Source of the DNA: Utricularia gibba
Taxonomy: Eukaryota; Streptophyta; Magnoliopsida; Lamiales; Lentibulariaceae
Assembly: GCA_002189035.1 (NCBI GenBank)
Contig: CM007989.1
Coordinates: 7,545,501-7,609,500, forward strand
Direction of reading: 5' to 3'
Length of the DNA stretch: 64,000 bases
Position numbers and translations under genes: made by a program. Shown here one piece after another: positions 50,634 through 62,500 of the stretch. Below the pieces are notes generated by a model. The model was not told the DNA's origin and did not search any database. It saw only the letters and a program-made list of their open reading frames with translations. Each line of letters starts with the position of its first letter. The first letter of the stretch is position 1.

Positions 50634-52653
50634 CCCCACGACAGAACCAGATAACAAAACAAAGCCTTGAGGATCCAACGCTCAGCCACAGGAGAGCAGT
50701 AGAAGAAAAGATGATTAGGGAGGAGGAGGAGGAGGAGGAGGAGCAGGCAGGGCCAGGCGGTTATGAGAGGAATGGAGATGAACAGAGGCAGGAAGGATTT
50801 GGGAGGATTAGTGAAGGGGAATGGATGTGTCCGAGGGGAATATATAGGGAAAAGACCAAAGCTTGACTGTTGGTGTGTTGTAAAGGCGTAGAGAGTCAAA
50901 TGAAGACAGCAAGGTGCATTTACTCCTGTGCTTGCAAAAAGTCAGCACCTTGGGTATCTCTCCTTTCTTCTTATAACTCTTTTTCATTTCTTCTTTCCTT
51001 GGAGTACCTCATGAAACCGCGTGGCAGATGAAGAGTTAATGCTTGGCTCGCAAGAGTGAAAATAATTGCCCCCCACCTCCTCTTTACTTCTTGGCCCCTG
51101 CTTTGACTTGTTCCTCCTCTGCTCTCCCCTTTACTTTTACCATTTCCAACAGAACCTCCTCTAGGCCCCAAGGCGAAGAGGGACTACAAATGACCAATCC
51201 AACTACACGCCTTTTTCAAATATTCTGAGTCTTTTCTCTGAAAACACAACTTAAGAATGGAGTCATGGGTAGTTGTGGCGTGGCCAAGAATGTGCGTCAT
51301 CCACCCCCTGTGTAACACCCCCACAATGTCCAGTTTCGCAATCCCTTTTCCCTCCACATGGGGATTGAAAATCTTGAATCTTGATCAGACCCAACTCTTG
51401 ATTATTTGTCTTGTTCTTTCCAAGATTTTGAACTGAGTGCATCCTTAAACTGAACAACATTATTTATGGTGTCTATTGGAAAGAACGAGTGTTGTCTTTG
51501 GTTTTTGCGGTGGCGGAAAACTAAGTAACGAGTCCGTCACCCTGGTAGAACGAACTACGTCAGTCTGGGGTGTTGCATGAAGAGTGAAGCAAGGTGCAAC
51601 AGAAGATAGAAACAAAATGGTTGGCCGATCGGTTCTTGTCGTCACATCCACGGGGTGGAGATATGCTGCGTGGAAGACGTCAAAGATGAAATCAGTAAAC
51701 CATGTCCAGGTGCCCATCTCCATTCAAGACTGGGCCGAGAACACAAGCCTTAGTTCGGAATATGGGTTTTGACTCTGCGTGGGTTATTTGAGCTCTTCTT
51801 CAAGATTGCAATGTGCCTTCAAAATTCCAAGTCCTTAGGCCCATCTCTGCGTCTGCTAGTCTCCATTGTCGAAAACCTTGGCAACCGAAGCCCGGGCTCG
51901 GTAGTTCGTTTGGTTTGGCCCAGGGAAGAGTTTTTATACGTTGTATTTTACGAATTCAGTACAGATAATTTGACGTCTACGATTACGAAAGGGCCGCCCG
52001 GGAAGGAACAGTTTTTGCTCGCTGGTGAGCTGGAGTAGGGGACTCATTGCAAGGAACTAGAGTGGCGTTTTGGCTTACAGGATTGTGGTGGCTATGGTGT
52101 GAAGACGGATATTGCACACTGCCAGGGAAGATTGGGTTCACTTTCAGTCTCCGGTTTCCGGAGTTATCAACAAGAAATAGTTAGTCTTTGCATTCCTCAT
52201 TTTTTGTGGCCTTACTTTTTTTTCTTTTCTCGTTCTCATATCGTCTTAGCACCTGGCTATGTCATTCAAATTTTATAATGAAACCTGCATTGCGGAGGAA
52301 AAAAAAAAGCAGCCTAGAGATGCTGATGGCATTGAATATGTACTTAGAATTGATTGGATGTATTTTGTATGTGTGGGTTGTTAATTATGCATGTCAGTGA
52401 AGCTGTTGGACGGGATAACAGGTTTCCTGGCCATCTTAGTACTGGTGACTGGTTCACACTTTCTAGCTTTCTCTTCATTGATTGTTGCCATACCTTTTCT
52501 CTTATGACTAAATTGTTTCTTAATCTATTTTCCTTACTCCTGTTTATGAACATCAGTTCATTTCTATTCAGTATGGCCAGTGCCCAATGCCACTGCTTGC
52601 TTGGTGAAAGATCAAGGGTTTGTATATGATGCCAGACTAGGCATCATTCACTT
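50634..52653. other. divergent spacer between MYB and the exonuclease gene
   Basis: Presumed MYB leader/promoter and, on the right, the exonuclease promoter and leader (52160-52650 may include a leader exon). No further gene recognised. Confidence 0.5.
50718..50743. repeat. (GGA)n microsatellite
   Basis: About eight GGA units, upstream of the MYB start codon and probably in its 5' leader. Confidence 0.85.
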
Positions 52654-55600
52654 ATGATGCTCGAGAGAGCAAGTTCAAACTTCTTGTGTATGAATAGTTT
52701 TTCCGGTGAGAATATCTCTGATAGAATGAGACTGCACTTCCAGTTCAGGACTTTGGGGTACCCAATGCGAGGATACTTTCGACCTACATTTTCTATAAAG
52801 GTACTTGTCTCATTACATGATTCCTGGCGTACATTCATTTATGCCTGTCTAGCTTTTAAGTTCTTCCGGTTTTTTCAGATTCTTTGCCGAGGGTGCCATA
52901 GGCTGAACACTGGTATTTTGGGCCCTAATATTGCGAGCAGTTTCACAACATCTTCTCAAAGAGCTCAAACATTTAGAAAAAGTGCGATTACTGATCCAGT
53001 GGTACAAGATGACAGAATAGTTACCACCATTCCTTCAAAAGGCAGAGTCATGCTCATCGATGGCTCTTCACTCATATACAGGGCGTATTACAAGCTTCTT
53101 GGTATGCCAACCTTCTGCTTGCTGTTTTTTTTTACCACTATATGAGTCGTGGCATGTAGCCTGTATTTTGGGGCATTCAATGGAAAGTTGCATTCGCAGT
53201 ATCATGTTGTCATTATTATTGTTCATTTCCAATCTCTTGTAACTTCAATAGTATCTTTTAAAATGATGCCCAGTTCGTATGTGCTTTGTTCATGCATTCA
53301 TATTCTCATTACTGATATGAATGCCTGGTTTATTAATAGCTAAGTTGCACCACGGTCATCTTTCCCATGCTGATGGTAATGGGGATTGGGTTTTAACTAT
53401 TTTTAGCGCATTATCTCTGGTAAGCTCAAAATTCTTAAATATCAGTACCTTTCGTTGTTATGACATTCTGTTATACTATTACTTTTTGATAATGGATACT
53501 TGGTTTCCCGCAAGTGCCTCTTTCCCACTTTTTTGTGCTTTATTTCAGATGCTTGATGTATTAGAGTTCGTTCCTTCACATGTTGTGGTATGCCTCTTTG
53601 TTCCTTCTGACATATTTCATTTTTATTTTGTAATGGAAGCAAAATATTTTCACAAAATTGTACTTTTTTGTCAACGGTTTCATGGAATGCAATGGATTGG
53701 GGTGATATTCTGCATTTTACTTATTCACTTAACTTTACGTACATTATTGTATATTTCTCTGATATCAACTTCTCTTTTCTCATGTTTCAGGTGGTTTTTG
53801 ACCATGATGGTGAGTTATTGTTCATTTTATTAGATTTGTCAATCAATTTATTTTTTCCGCTCCCACTAAGTTTTTTCCGTAGTATCTTTATATTTTCTTC
53901 TTCAATCCACACATGAAAACTTATTTCTGTTCTCCATGGTTTGGTAGATTGAACGCTGACTTAAAAAGTTTCAGGCGAATTATTTTAGCTTCCATTAGTC
54001 TTGTTAGTCAAAAGGTTGCTATGGGACCAGTATTGTAAACATGATATATGACGAATTTTATACAGCAATGGGAATTATTAGTCAAAAACTGGAAGATTGT
54101 TTTAGATGGGATTTGGCTCTGGGAATTTGCGTAAAAAACATTTTAATAAAACATTTTTCTTTTCAGGGTTTCCATATGACCATTCTTCTCTTTCATCCAA
54201 ACAAAGTTTAATTGCAAAAGGTAAGAGCTTTGTTTATCTCTCTTTTTTATGGGGAGCGGGTGGTGGGATGGTGGGGGTCACAATACTTGAACTAGGTTTC
54301 ATGTCATTCGGAGTAGAATAAGTGGAGTATTTGTTGGTGCTAACCCTGCTTCCTGCGCTGTCCCTCTTCAGAATTAGATGATCTTTTAAATATTTTTAAA
54401 CATAATGGATGAGCCATGCAAAGCTTCAGCAGTGTTTGAATACGTGGAAGGGATAACTGTTGAGTTTATTGCAGGGTTAAATTTTCGACACACCATGTAC
54501 CCCTCCTACAAAAGCAATAGGCCTCCAACCCCAGATACCATTGTCCAAGGGCTTCAATACTTGAAGGCTTCCATTAAAGCGATGTCCATTCAAGTAATTG
54601 AGGTACGTCAAATGAATCTGTCTGCCCAATGAAAGTAGCACATTCAGCCTACGTTCATGATTTATTTTGACTGTCATCAGGTCCCCGGGGTTGAAGCTGA
54701 TGATGTGATTGGCACTCTTGCAATTAGAAGTGTTGATGATGGATTTAAGGTAATTCACAATATTCATTTCTTTCTGTGGTAATTTTTTGTATCTTTTTTA
54801 TTAAATTTATGACAAATGTTGGACAAAACGTATTTCATAACATTCATTCGTGTTTTTATAAATTTTCAGGTACGAGTTGTTTCACCTGACAAAGATTTTT
54901 TTCAGATTCTTTCACCATCACTGCGTCTCTTGCGAATTGCTCCTCGTGGATTTGAGTTAGTACAAGACTAGTCCATCTCTATTACGGCTTATTCGCCTCT
55001 TCTCGATGTGGAGTTATTTTTTGAGGATCCCCAAACTTATGCCCATAAGTGTCTTCAGCATTAACAGTGAAGTTATTGTCTTTTTTTTCACTATATTGTC
55101 ATGCATGAGTTGTGAATCATTTTAATGTGTTCACTAAATGAGTATGCAAATGTTGCATTGATTCTTAGATCAATTACAGTAGCTTCTCTTTAGAGCATCA
55201 AGTGCTGTGATTTTTTTTTTCTCACTAATTTTGCTGTTGGCCTCACGGATTTTCATTCTAGAATGTCATCTTTTGGAGTGGAAGATTTTGCCAAGAAGTA
55301 TGGAACTTTGAGGCCCTCCCAGTTTGTTGATGTAATCTCACTAGTGGGAGACAAATCGGATAACATACCAGGTCTCCATTGTTTCACCTGCTTTGGGAAT
55401 TCTGTGCACTTGCATAATTTTCTGATGTGCTAGTTGCATTTAGTTTGTGGAACAAAGCATAAGCCAAAATGCAATAAGAGCGCCAGCTGCACCTTCGTAA
55501 TCCCAAAGCCCAGGATTCGTTTTAGACCCTCCTGTGATACTCCAACCTCCCCACGAATTTGTTATTCCCTAAAATAAAATGATGTCTTAGATTATTATCT

Positions 55601-56590
55601 TCTGTTTTATTAAATTTGTGTATAGGACAGCACCTATACATCCAATGGACAATAAAGTTGGCTTTACGTTGTTAACAAATGGTTCATCCTTGCAGGAGTG
55701 GAAGGAATCGGGAATGTGCATGCAATTCAACTAATTACAAAGTTTGGTATGCTGATGTTTTTCTCATTGTATAATTTGCAACTTGTTCTATTTCCCCCTT
55801 TTTCCGGATTTTCTATATTTGTGGTCTTTTCTATCCTGAAAAGTCTTTCATTACAGTAAATTGATATTTTGATTGCCCCCATAATCTCAGGCACACTAGA
55901 AAACTTATTGCAATGTGTGGAGCAAGTGGAAGACGAGCGTATCCAAAAGGTTTTATATTCCTCTATTTTTTATTAATTAAATTCCAATGCAAGGTTGATT
56001 CTGGAAAATTGCTATCAAGCAACTCTGTAACATGCGACGATCAGGTTTTTGCTAGAGCAATGTTGCTTTCATACTTTCCGTCCATAGTTAGCTTTGAGTG
56101 CCTTTTCATTAGAGCATGTCATCCATTGGTGCTTCCAGGCTCTGGTGTTGAATTCTGAGAAGGCTGTTTTAAGCAAGAACCTGGTAAATTCCTAGAACTA
56201 TCCATTGGTGCCATCTCATCTTCAATACACTGATATTTTGCAGTTTGTTGTTGCATGCTTGACATAGGCCATGTTGCGATCCGACCTTCCGTTCTACATG
56301 GTTCCATATACAACAGAAGATCTTGTATTTGTTAAACCAGAGGTTAGTGAGTTTTTCAAGCCCTGCAATATGGTGCTGTATATGACAGCGTTTGGAGATT
56401 TGGTGCATCTGTAAATATTTTGAGCCATCCTGTTTATAAATTTGAGCCATAATGAACCATTCAGGACAACGGAGAAAAATTCACAAGCCTCCTAAAAGCT
56501 ATCAGCGCTTATGCAGAAGGATCTTCTGCTGATTCCATCATCAGAAGGGCATTTCGTTTGTGGAAGAAGCTTGAAAGCGCGCAAATTTGA
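52654..56590 (+). CDS. OEX1: organellar 5'-3' exonuclease (OEX1-like, PolI-type FEN domain)
   Basis: Fifteen exons (52654-52800, 52879-53101, 53340-53419, 53549-53587, 53791-53809, 54167-54220, 54475-54602, 54681-54749, 54870-54955, 55262-55371, 55696-55746, 55891-55949, 56139-56183, 56268-56342, 56465-56590) give 436 residues in phase. After a likely transit peptide, the metal-binding acidic residues appear in order: [42 protein letters not shown] and [14 protein letters not shown] (H3TH motif). The [14 protein letters not shown] loop is also typical. Arabidopsis relatives of this plant 5'-3' exonuclease family act in plastids or mitochondria in DNA replication and repair. The start could instead be the in-frame ATG at 52726. 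Exon 5 has only 19 bases. Intact. Confidence 0.9.
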
Positions 56591-57171
56591 CTACACAAGC
56601 AGCTTTGTGGGGGGATACAAATCTTAATACCGCAACAAAGTCTCACCTCTGGTGAAGCCCCGTGACAAGGGATCATGGTCAATATTGAAATTTCAAACTG
56701 TTTCAAATTCGCTCTGCAAGGAATGGTTAACCTATTATGTCTTTGTTCTTTTGCATGAAAATTGAGTTTTGTTGCCTTTGGTGCTGGGGTTTTCCCTTGC
56801 TGCAGGATGCGAACTGCTCATTAGCCTCAGTTCTCTTGCAAATGATAATACAATCGTATCAATTCTGGGGAAATGGTACAAATGTGGAAGAGCAGATCAA
56901 CTGTTTCAAATTCGCTCTGCAAGGAATGGTTAACGTATTATGTCTTTGTTCTTTTGCATGAAAATTGAGTTTTGTTGCCTTTGGTGCTGGGGTTTTCCCT
57001 TGCTGCAGGATGCGAACTGCTCATTAGCCTCAGTTCTCTTGCAAATGATAATACAATCGTATCAATTCTGGGGAAGTGGTACAAATGTGGAAGAACAGAT
57101 CAAGTGTACCCCGCTCATAACATGGGATGAATCACAGTTCTGTCATATGCGCTTCCCTGAACGGGAAGTTA
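56591..57171. other. convergent spacer OEX1/PPR
   Basis: About 580 bases between two convergent stop codons, mostly made of the 203-bp tandem duplication. Probably 3' UTR of one or both genes. Confidence 0.6.
56696..57101. repeat. 203-bp tandem duplication, two units
   Basis: 56696-56898 and 56899-57101 are head-to-tail copies differing at only about three positions by eye (cctatt/cgtatt, gaaatgg/gaagtgg, gagcag/gaacag). They lie between the exonuclease stop and the PPR stop, in shared 3' flanking sequence. Each copy contains the same 74-codon open frame fragment, which is not a gene in itself. Confidence 0.93.
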
Positions 57172-59438
57172 TTATTTTTTTCTTCTCTTCGTTAAAAGCG
57201 TCTTGTCCCTGACAGCTTCTTTCAAGAGTTCATGTGCTTGGTTAGTTATATGTGAGTTTCTGAACAAGTAGTCAACAACTATCTTAGGTGCCACAGCATC
57301 CTTCTTATCTGTGTTCACAGGTCCAGGAACAAAATCTTTCTGCACCATCAGATTTATAATCTGAACTGCCTCGCGCAGCCTATGCCCCCACACAAGCAAT
57401 TTAGCACTCGACCAAAGCTAGTCAGGGATGGGCTGAAACCTTTCTTAATGCTATCAAGCAGAAAGTAGTATCCAGAATCGATGTTGGCAGTCTTGCAGAA
57501 GCCATCAATCATGCAGCGGTATGTGTACCTGTCTGGTGAACAGCCTGAATCCACCATCTCTTGAAATAATTTAGTTGCCATGTCCATATTTAGCTTTTCA
57601 CAGAACGCATTGATCAGAATATTATGCGTCGATGCCACTGGGGGTACCTTGTATTGTTTTTCCATTCTTCTTAACAGCTCATAGGCTTTATCTAGGTCCC
57701 AAGTCTCGCAAAAGCCACTGATCAATGTGCCAAAAGTGACCGTATCTGGTCTCAAACCATTTTTCTGGATCTCATAAAAAAACTCCATAGCTTTGTCAAT
57801 CTTCCTAGCTTTGCAAAAGCTTTCTATCACTATATTATAAGTGACAACATTAGGCACGCATCTATTTTCAATCATGGCCTTGAACATTTCTAATACATCA
57901 CTAGACTTGGAAGTCTTGCAGATCCCATCCAACAGAGTATTGTATGTGATGATGTCTGGTGTAACATCATGATCACGCACTAAGCAGACAATCTCAAGCG
58001 CTTCATCAATCCTGGACTTCTTGCAGAAGCCGTCGATCAATGTATTAAATGTGAATATGTCAGGAAGAAACCCCTTTGAAATAGCATCATTCATGAGCGT
58101 GTTTGCATCAGACAAACATCCCAGCTTACACATAGCATTTATGATTAAATTGTAGGTCCACATATCTGGTTTGCACCCATTTTCTTCCATCTTGCCTAAT
58201 AATTCTAGAGATTCAAAAACAAACCCATGACAGCACAATCCTTGAATTAACTTGTTGTACAAAATAAGGTTTTGTGTCATACCTTTTTCAGCTGCTTTAT
58301 AAAATATGCTCAATGCCCTATCAACCTCGCCATTCTCAAATGATCCATGCAATAAAGAGCAGTATGTGAACTCATTGGGCACGAACCCTCTGAATACCGC
58401 ATCATGAAGGACTCTATCTGCCTTATGAATCATATTAAGTTTGCAGTATCCACCAATGATTGAATTGTAGGTGAAAGCATCAGGCTCAAAGCCACATGTA
58501 ACCATCCTATTCATGTACTTCTCAGCTTCTACCACTTTTGAGTTCTTAGACAGACCACAAATAAGGGTGTTATATGTCACAGCATCAGGAGAAAAACCAG
58601 ACTTTGTAACACATTCCAACATCCTGGCCGCCTCATCAAGTAAGCCTTTATTGCAAAGACCTCGGATAAATATGTTAAATGTGAACAAATTAGGGAAAAC
58701 ACCCCTTTTAAGAACCTTACTTAGCAGCATTTCACTTTCCTTGACATCGCCCCTTTTACAAAGTGCGTCTATAAGCTTATTGAATGTAGCAATATCAGGT
58801 ACCATACCAAGCCTCATCATCTCATTGAACAATCCATGAGCTTCGCTAGGATGACCCCCCTGGTAAAACCCACAAATCACCGTACAGTACGCCACTGAGT
58901 TGAGCTCACATCCCTGCGCTGGCATGCCATTCAAAAGCCGAAGAGCTGCAAATGGCCTGTTAGTTCGGCAAAATGATTTAATCCTAATTGTATATGTATG
59001 TACATCAGGAGCTACCCCTGCATCCTTCATCCTCATGTAGACGTTGTGAGCCTGCAAGAAAAAACTATTTTCCACCAGAATGTTCATAATCACATTGTAG
59101 GAAAACACTGTTGGCTGACAATGGTAGAAATGCATCCTCTCAAACACGTTAACCGCTTCTTGAACCTTCTTTCTTTTACCATAATTTCTCATGGCGCAGA
59201 CATAGGCACCTTCTAGTGAATGATTATCAAGAGCTTCCCTCATCTCGGCCATGACATCTTCCATAGCTTCAAACGCCCCGAAAGAACCGAGCTTTTCAAT
59301 CATGCATTTATAGGTTAACAACGTGTGCCTGTACCCATCTTCCTTTTTAACAGAACGAAACATATCAAGGGCTCTTATCGGGTCTCTCTGATGCCGTATG
59401 ACTGCGGCTACATGTTTAGGGAGGACAGCGCAGCTCAT
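57172..59438 (-). CDS. P-class pentatricopeptide repeat protein (At1g74580-like), late frameshift
   Basis: Intronless. I choose the ATG at 59438 (MSCAVLPKHVAAVIRHQRDP), which fits the family start; the frame is open further upstream without an ATG. About 17 PPR motifs of 35 residues follow (FTYNSIIGGYCKLN, TFNTLIDGFCKKSRIDEAL, TYNTLLDGICKTSK). The main frame runs to 57354, but the family tail continues in the next frame from a C5 run (plus strand) at 57385-57389: REAVQIINLMVQKDFVP, APKIVVDYLF, then RDKTLLTKRRKK, with a stop at 57172. Thus one base appears lost and the last 70 or so residues are out of frame. P-class PPRs bind organellar RNA to stabilise, process or help splice it. The target is not predictable here. 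Confidence 0.9.
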
Positions 59439-59892
59439 TCCCGCAAGTAATTCAACCGACCTTGAAAACAAAATCCATCAGAAACGGATGCTAACCCTTT
59501 CACTTTTATGGAGAAACACGAGGTCTCTAGCAGCAGATGTAAGAGTAACTCGAAGGCAGTTCGCTGCATATGCATCCAACAAGATGCTTCTCGCTAGGTT
59601 AAAGACGATGCCTAGTTTCCAGGGGAACAACATGGCTGGTGGATAAAATTAGGGTTGAAGTCCGTGAAATTGGGGACTTCTGTATGATAGTGCGGAAAGC
59701 AGAGTTGCAAAAGAAAATTAGGGCATTTTTTGAAGTCTACCAAGTATCACGATTGACGTATCAATAACGGGCTGAGGCCAGGAACCTGTTGGGCTTTCAG
59801 CCATCGCCATTTTTTTTCCTCAAAAAGGGAAAAAGAAGGATCTGAGAGTAAGTCTTCGAACAGAAGAGAGGACCGTCAGCTACTGGAGGCAA
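59439..59892. promoter_or_regulatory. divergent intergenic promoter region, PPR/zinc-finger gene
   Basis: 454 bases separate two divergent start codons. The stretch contains gggct/gggcc-like motifs near 59767-59800 and is likely a shared promoter. The left half also continues the PPR frame without an ATG. Confidence 0.45.
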
Positions 59893-61536
59893 ATGGAATC
59901 GGAGGGGTCAGGGATATGGCTAGAGAATGCGTTGAAGGAGATATCTGCGAGCGTGAAAACAGGAATTGAATTGGATGGAGAAATCATATCAGGCCTCGTC
60001 TCTTATTGCGAGATGGCTTCTCCTCTGGATGCGAAAGAATACCTAGATGTATGAGGAAATCTCCATGGTTTCAAAGCCTTGTATTTCTATGGATTTTTGT
60101 GGTTACGCCCTTGTTCTTTAGGATTTTGCTACAGCCGTTCCTATTGCTTAGGCTTGAGATAAAATTTAGTCATGCTATTCCTTGGATATGTATTGGTCCA
60201 TGATGATGCGGATTCTACTGAATAGTGTTGAATTGGCCATTATAAGACGAAAGTTATTCGTGTTGGTGGTCTTGTTTTCCTTGCTGGGATTTGTGTTTGG
60301 TGAACTTTTGTAGGAGAATCTGAATCTTTTCTTTATCTTCGTTTTTCTTCAGAACATCGTGGGGGAAGAAGCTGTGAAAGCTGTGACGGAGGAGTACTTG
60401 AAACGAAGAGGCCATGTTGGCAATAGCTCCAACAGAGATGCTTCATCATCGGGTTTCCATGCATATGTGAAACCTCAGTCTGATAACGGCCTTGCTATTA
60501 AATCTCGGAAACCTCAAGGAGCTTCAAAAGACCTTTTGCCTTCCTCAAGTCAGAAAACTCTGATAAAGAATGAAACCACGGAGCCCCAAATATCTAAAGG
60601 TGGATCGAAGAAGAAAAAAGTCGGGAAGATAATTTCTCTGGCTGATGCATCAAAGGGTTCTATTGTATTTCAGAAGGGAAAACCGTGCTCTTGTCAAGCT
60701 CGGCAGCATAGGCTGGTGAGCAATTGTTTATCTTGTGGGAAGATCGTTTGTGAGCAGGAGGGTGAGGGACCTTGTAGCTTTTGTGGTGCTCTTGTGCTAA
60801 GAGAAGGAAGCTCGTACGCTGGCCTGGATGAAGGTGTCTCTCTACTGACAGATGCTGAGACAGCTGCTCAGGCATTTGCCAAAAGGCTTGTTGACTATGA
60901 TCGAAACTCTGCAGCTCGTACGACCGTTATAGATGATCAAAGCGACTATTATGAGCTTGATGCAAATAGTTGGCTGTCTATGGAGGTTCGTCACTGGTGC
61001 GCGGACCCTATGATAAGAAATGACACTCCTCACGAATGCACATATTTTGTTTTAACTTATCTTTCTCAAAGTTGCACATGTTCCCTTTTTCTCAGGAAAA
61101 AGAACTTCTGATAAAGAAAAGGGAGGAGCTAGAAGAAATTGAACGAGCAAACCGAAACAAATTGGTCATGACATTTGATCTTCTTGGTCGGAAGGTCATA
61201 TCTTGTTAATATAAATCTCTCTAGCTTTGTTTGATTTTCTGCTAGGAAACTAAAGGAAGCATGGTTTCGACTACTAAGTACGAATGCTTTTGTTCTCAGG
61301 TGCTCCTTAATGAAGATGAAGCTGGTGAGGCATTGCAGAACCGCATTTTACTCCAGCCACCAGTTGAACGTCAGGAAGTTCGCATCAAACCGAACCCATC
61401 TCTCAAAGTGCAGCCAATATTTATCAACCCAAGCGGTCAAAAATCTGCCAAGGGAAATAAGGTTTCCACAAGCTTGACCTTAGAGAGAAGTGGGAGGTTG
61501 CAGCATGACACCCATGAAGCTGTTCATGTTCTCTGA
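59893..61536 (+). CDS. ASC-1/TRIP4-type C2HC5 zinc-finger protein
   Basis: Four exons, 59893-60048, 60353-60985, 61096-61194 and 61300-61536, all phase 0, give 374 residues. The zinc finger at about residues 163-195 reads CSCQARQHRL..NCLSCGKIVCEQEG.GPCSFCG, the C2HC5 pattern of activating signal cointegrator 1 (TRIP4). Conserved downstream blocks are NWLS-like ANSWLSMEEKELL, KKREELEEIERANRNKLVMT, FDLLGRKV and a basic tail (VRIKPNPSLKVQPIFINPSG). In animals ASC-1 bridges transcription regulators and belongs to a ribosome-quality-control and alkylation-repair complex. The plant protein keeps the zinc finger but not the ASCH domain. Its role here is by homology. Intact. Confidence 0.88.
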
Positions 61537-62500
61537 TCTGGGGAGATTTTTCCAGTGTTATGCTTCCTTCATTGGTTTCTCGTGGTTATAAGAAACTGTA
61601 TATCTGGGATTTTCTCCTTTCTCGGTTTTCTTTTAGTTTGGAATGCTGTGTATAATTCACATTCCCAAGCAATTCCATCCCGGAATCATATTTTAATAGT
61701 TTATGATCCTGAGTATTACTCTGCGTAAAGTACATGATGCCCGTGTGGAAGGGATGCACTCTAATGATAGCGAATGACAAGAACTCTGTGTAGGTAAATG
61801 CCTTTTGAAACATATGCATAAAATATTATTTTTATTTAGTCCTTTCATGTTTACTGTTAGTTATTTCGGCAGGTACATCAAAGGCATTCAGATAGCCTAC
61901 ATCAACCACAAGCTTCAAGGAGGCAGGCGAGAAGGAGTGTGGATACTATGTCATCAATGCCGATTCAAGGGGCATTTAGACTTCTTGATACAAAAAGGAA
62001 TGGAGGGAAGATCCACTCAAAAGTGAATTTGTTTTGTGGAGATTTCAAAGAAATCAGATCGTCCATAAGAGGTAAACCACCATCTCCTGAATGCACTATG
62101 CGTACATCTGTTCTGGAGACAATTCAGCATTGGTGGTTCGAGTGCAGAGTCGCTCAAGAGTTGCAAGAAATTTCATTTTCCAATGGTGGCTGATAGAGAG
62201 ACCTCAAGATTAGTTCACTTAGACATGGCAATCCTGCTCTCTCAGATGGTACAACTCGGTGGTGCTAAGCTGGAGCTGCGTGGTGCAGGGGTAAGGAGGC
62301 AATGGCAGGTTTTGATTCGAGGGATGGTGCCCTTGCCATGTGGGAAACCCAGTCCTATGCACTTTTGTGGATTCAAAAAAGGAAGTGACTTGGGTAGTAT
62401 CGCCAAAAGATGGTGCCAGCAGCTATGCTACTGTGCAGTTTACTGTTAGCTAAAAAAGCTACCTTCCATTGTCTTCGCGTGTTTCAGCTTTGAAGCGAAG
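61537..62500. other. spacer, no gene assigned
   Basis: 3' flank of the zinc-finger gene, then about 600 bases with overlapping short open frames (61805-62449) that match no family I know, then the dioxygenase leader. Confidence 0.5.

Noticed and set aside
56737-57212. Two near-identical short frames starting MSLFFCMKIEF.
   Set aside because: They are produced by the 203-bp tandem duplication in 3' flanking DNA, not by a gene family.
61870-61960. A peptide EKECGYYVIN resembling the catalytic-Cys region of Ulp1-type proteases found in some transposons.
   Set aside because: Only about ten residues, with no neighbouring His/Asp motifs and stops nearby. Treated as chance.
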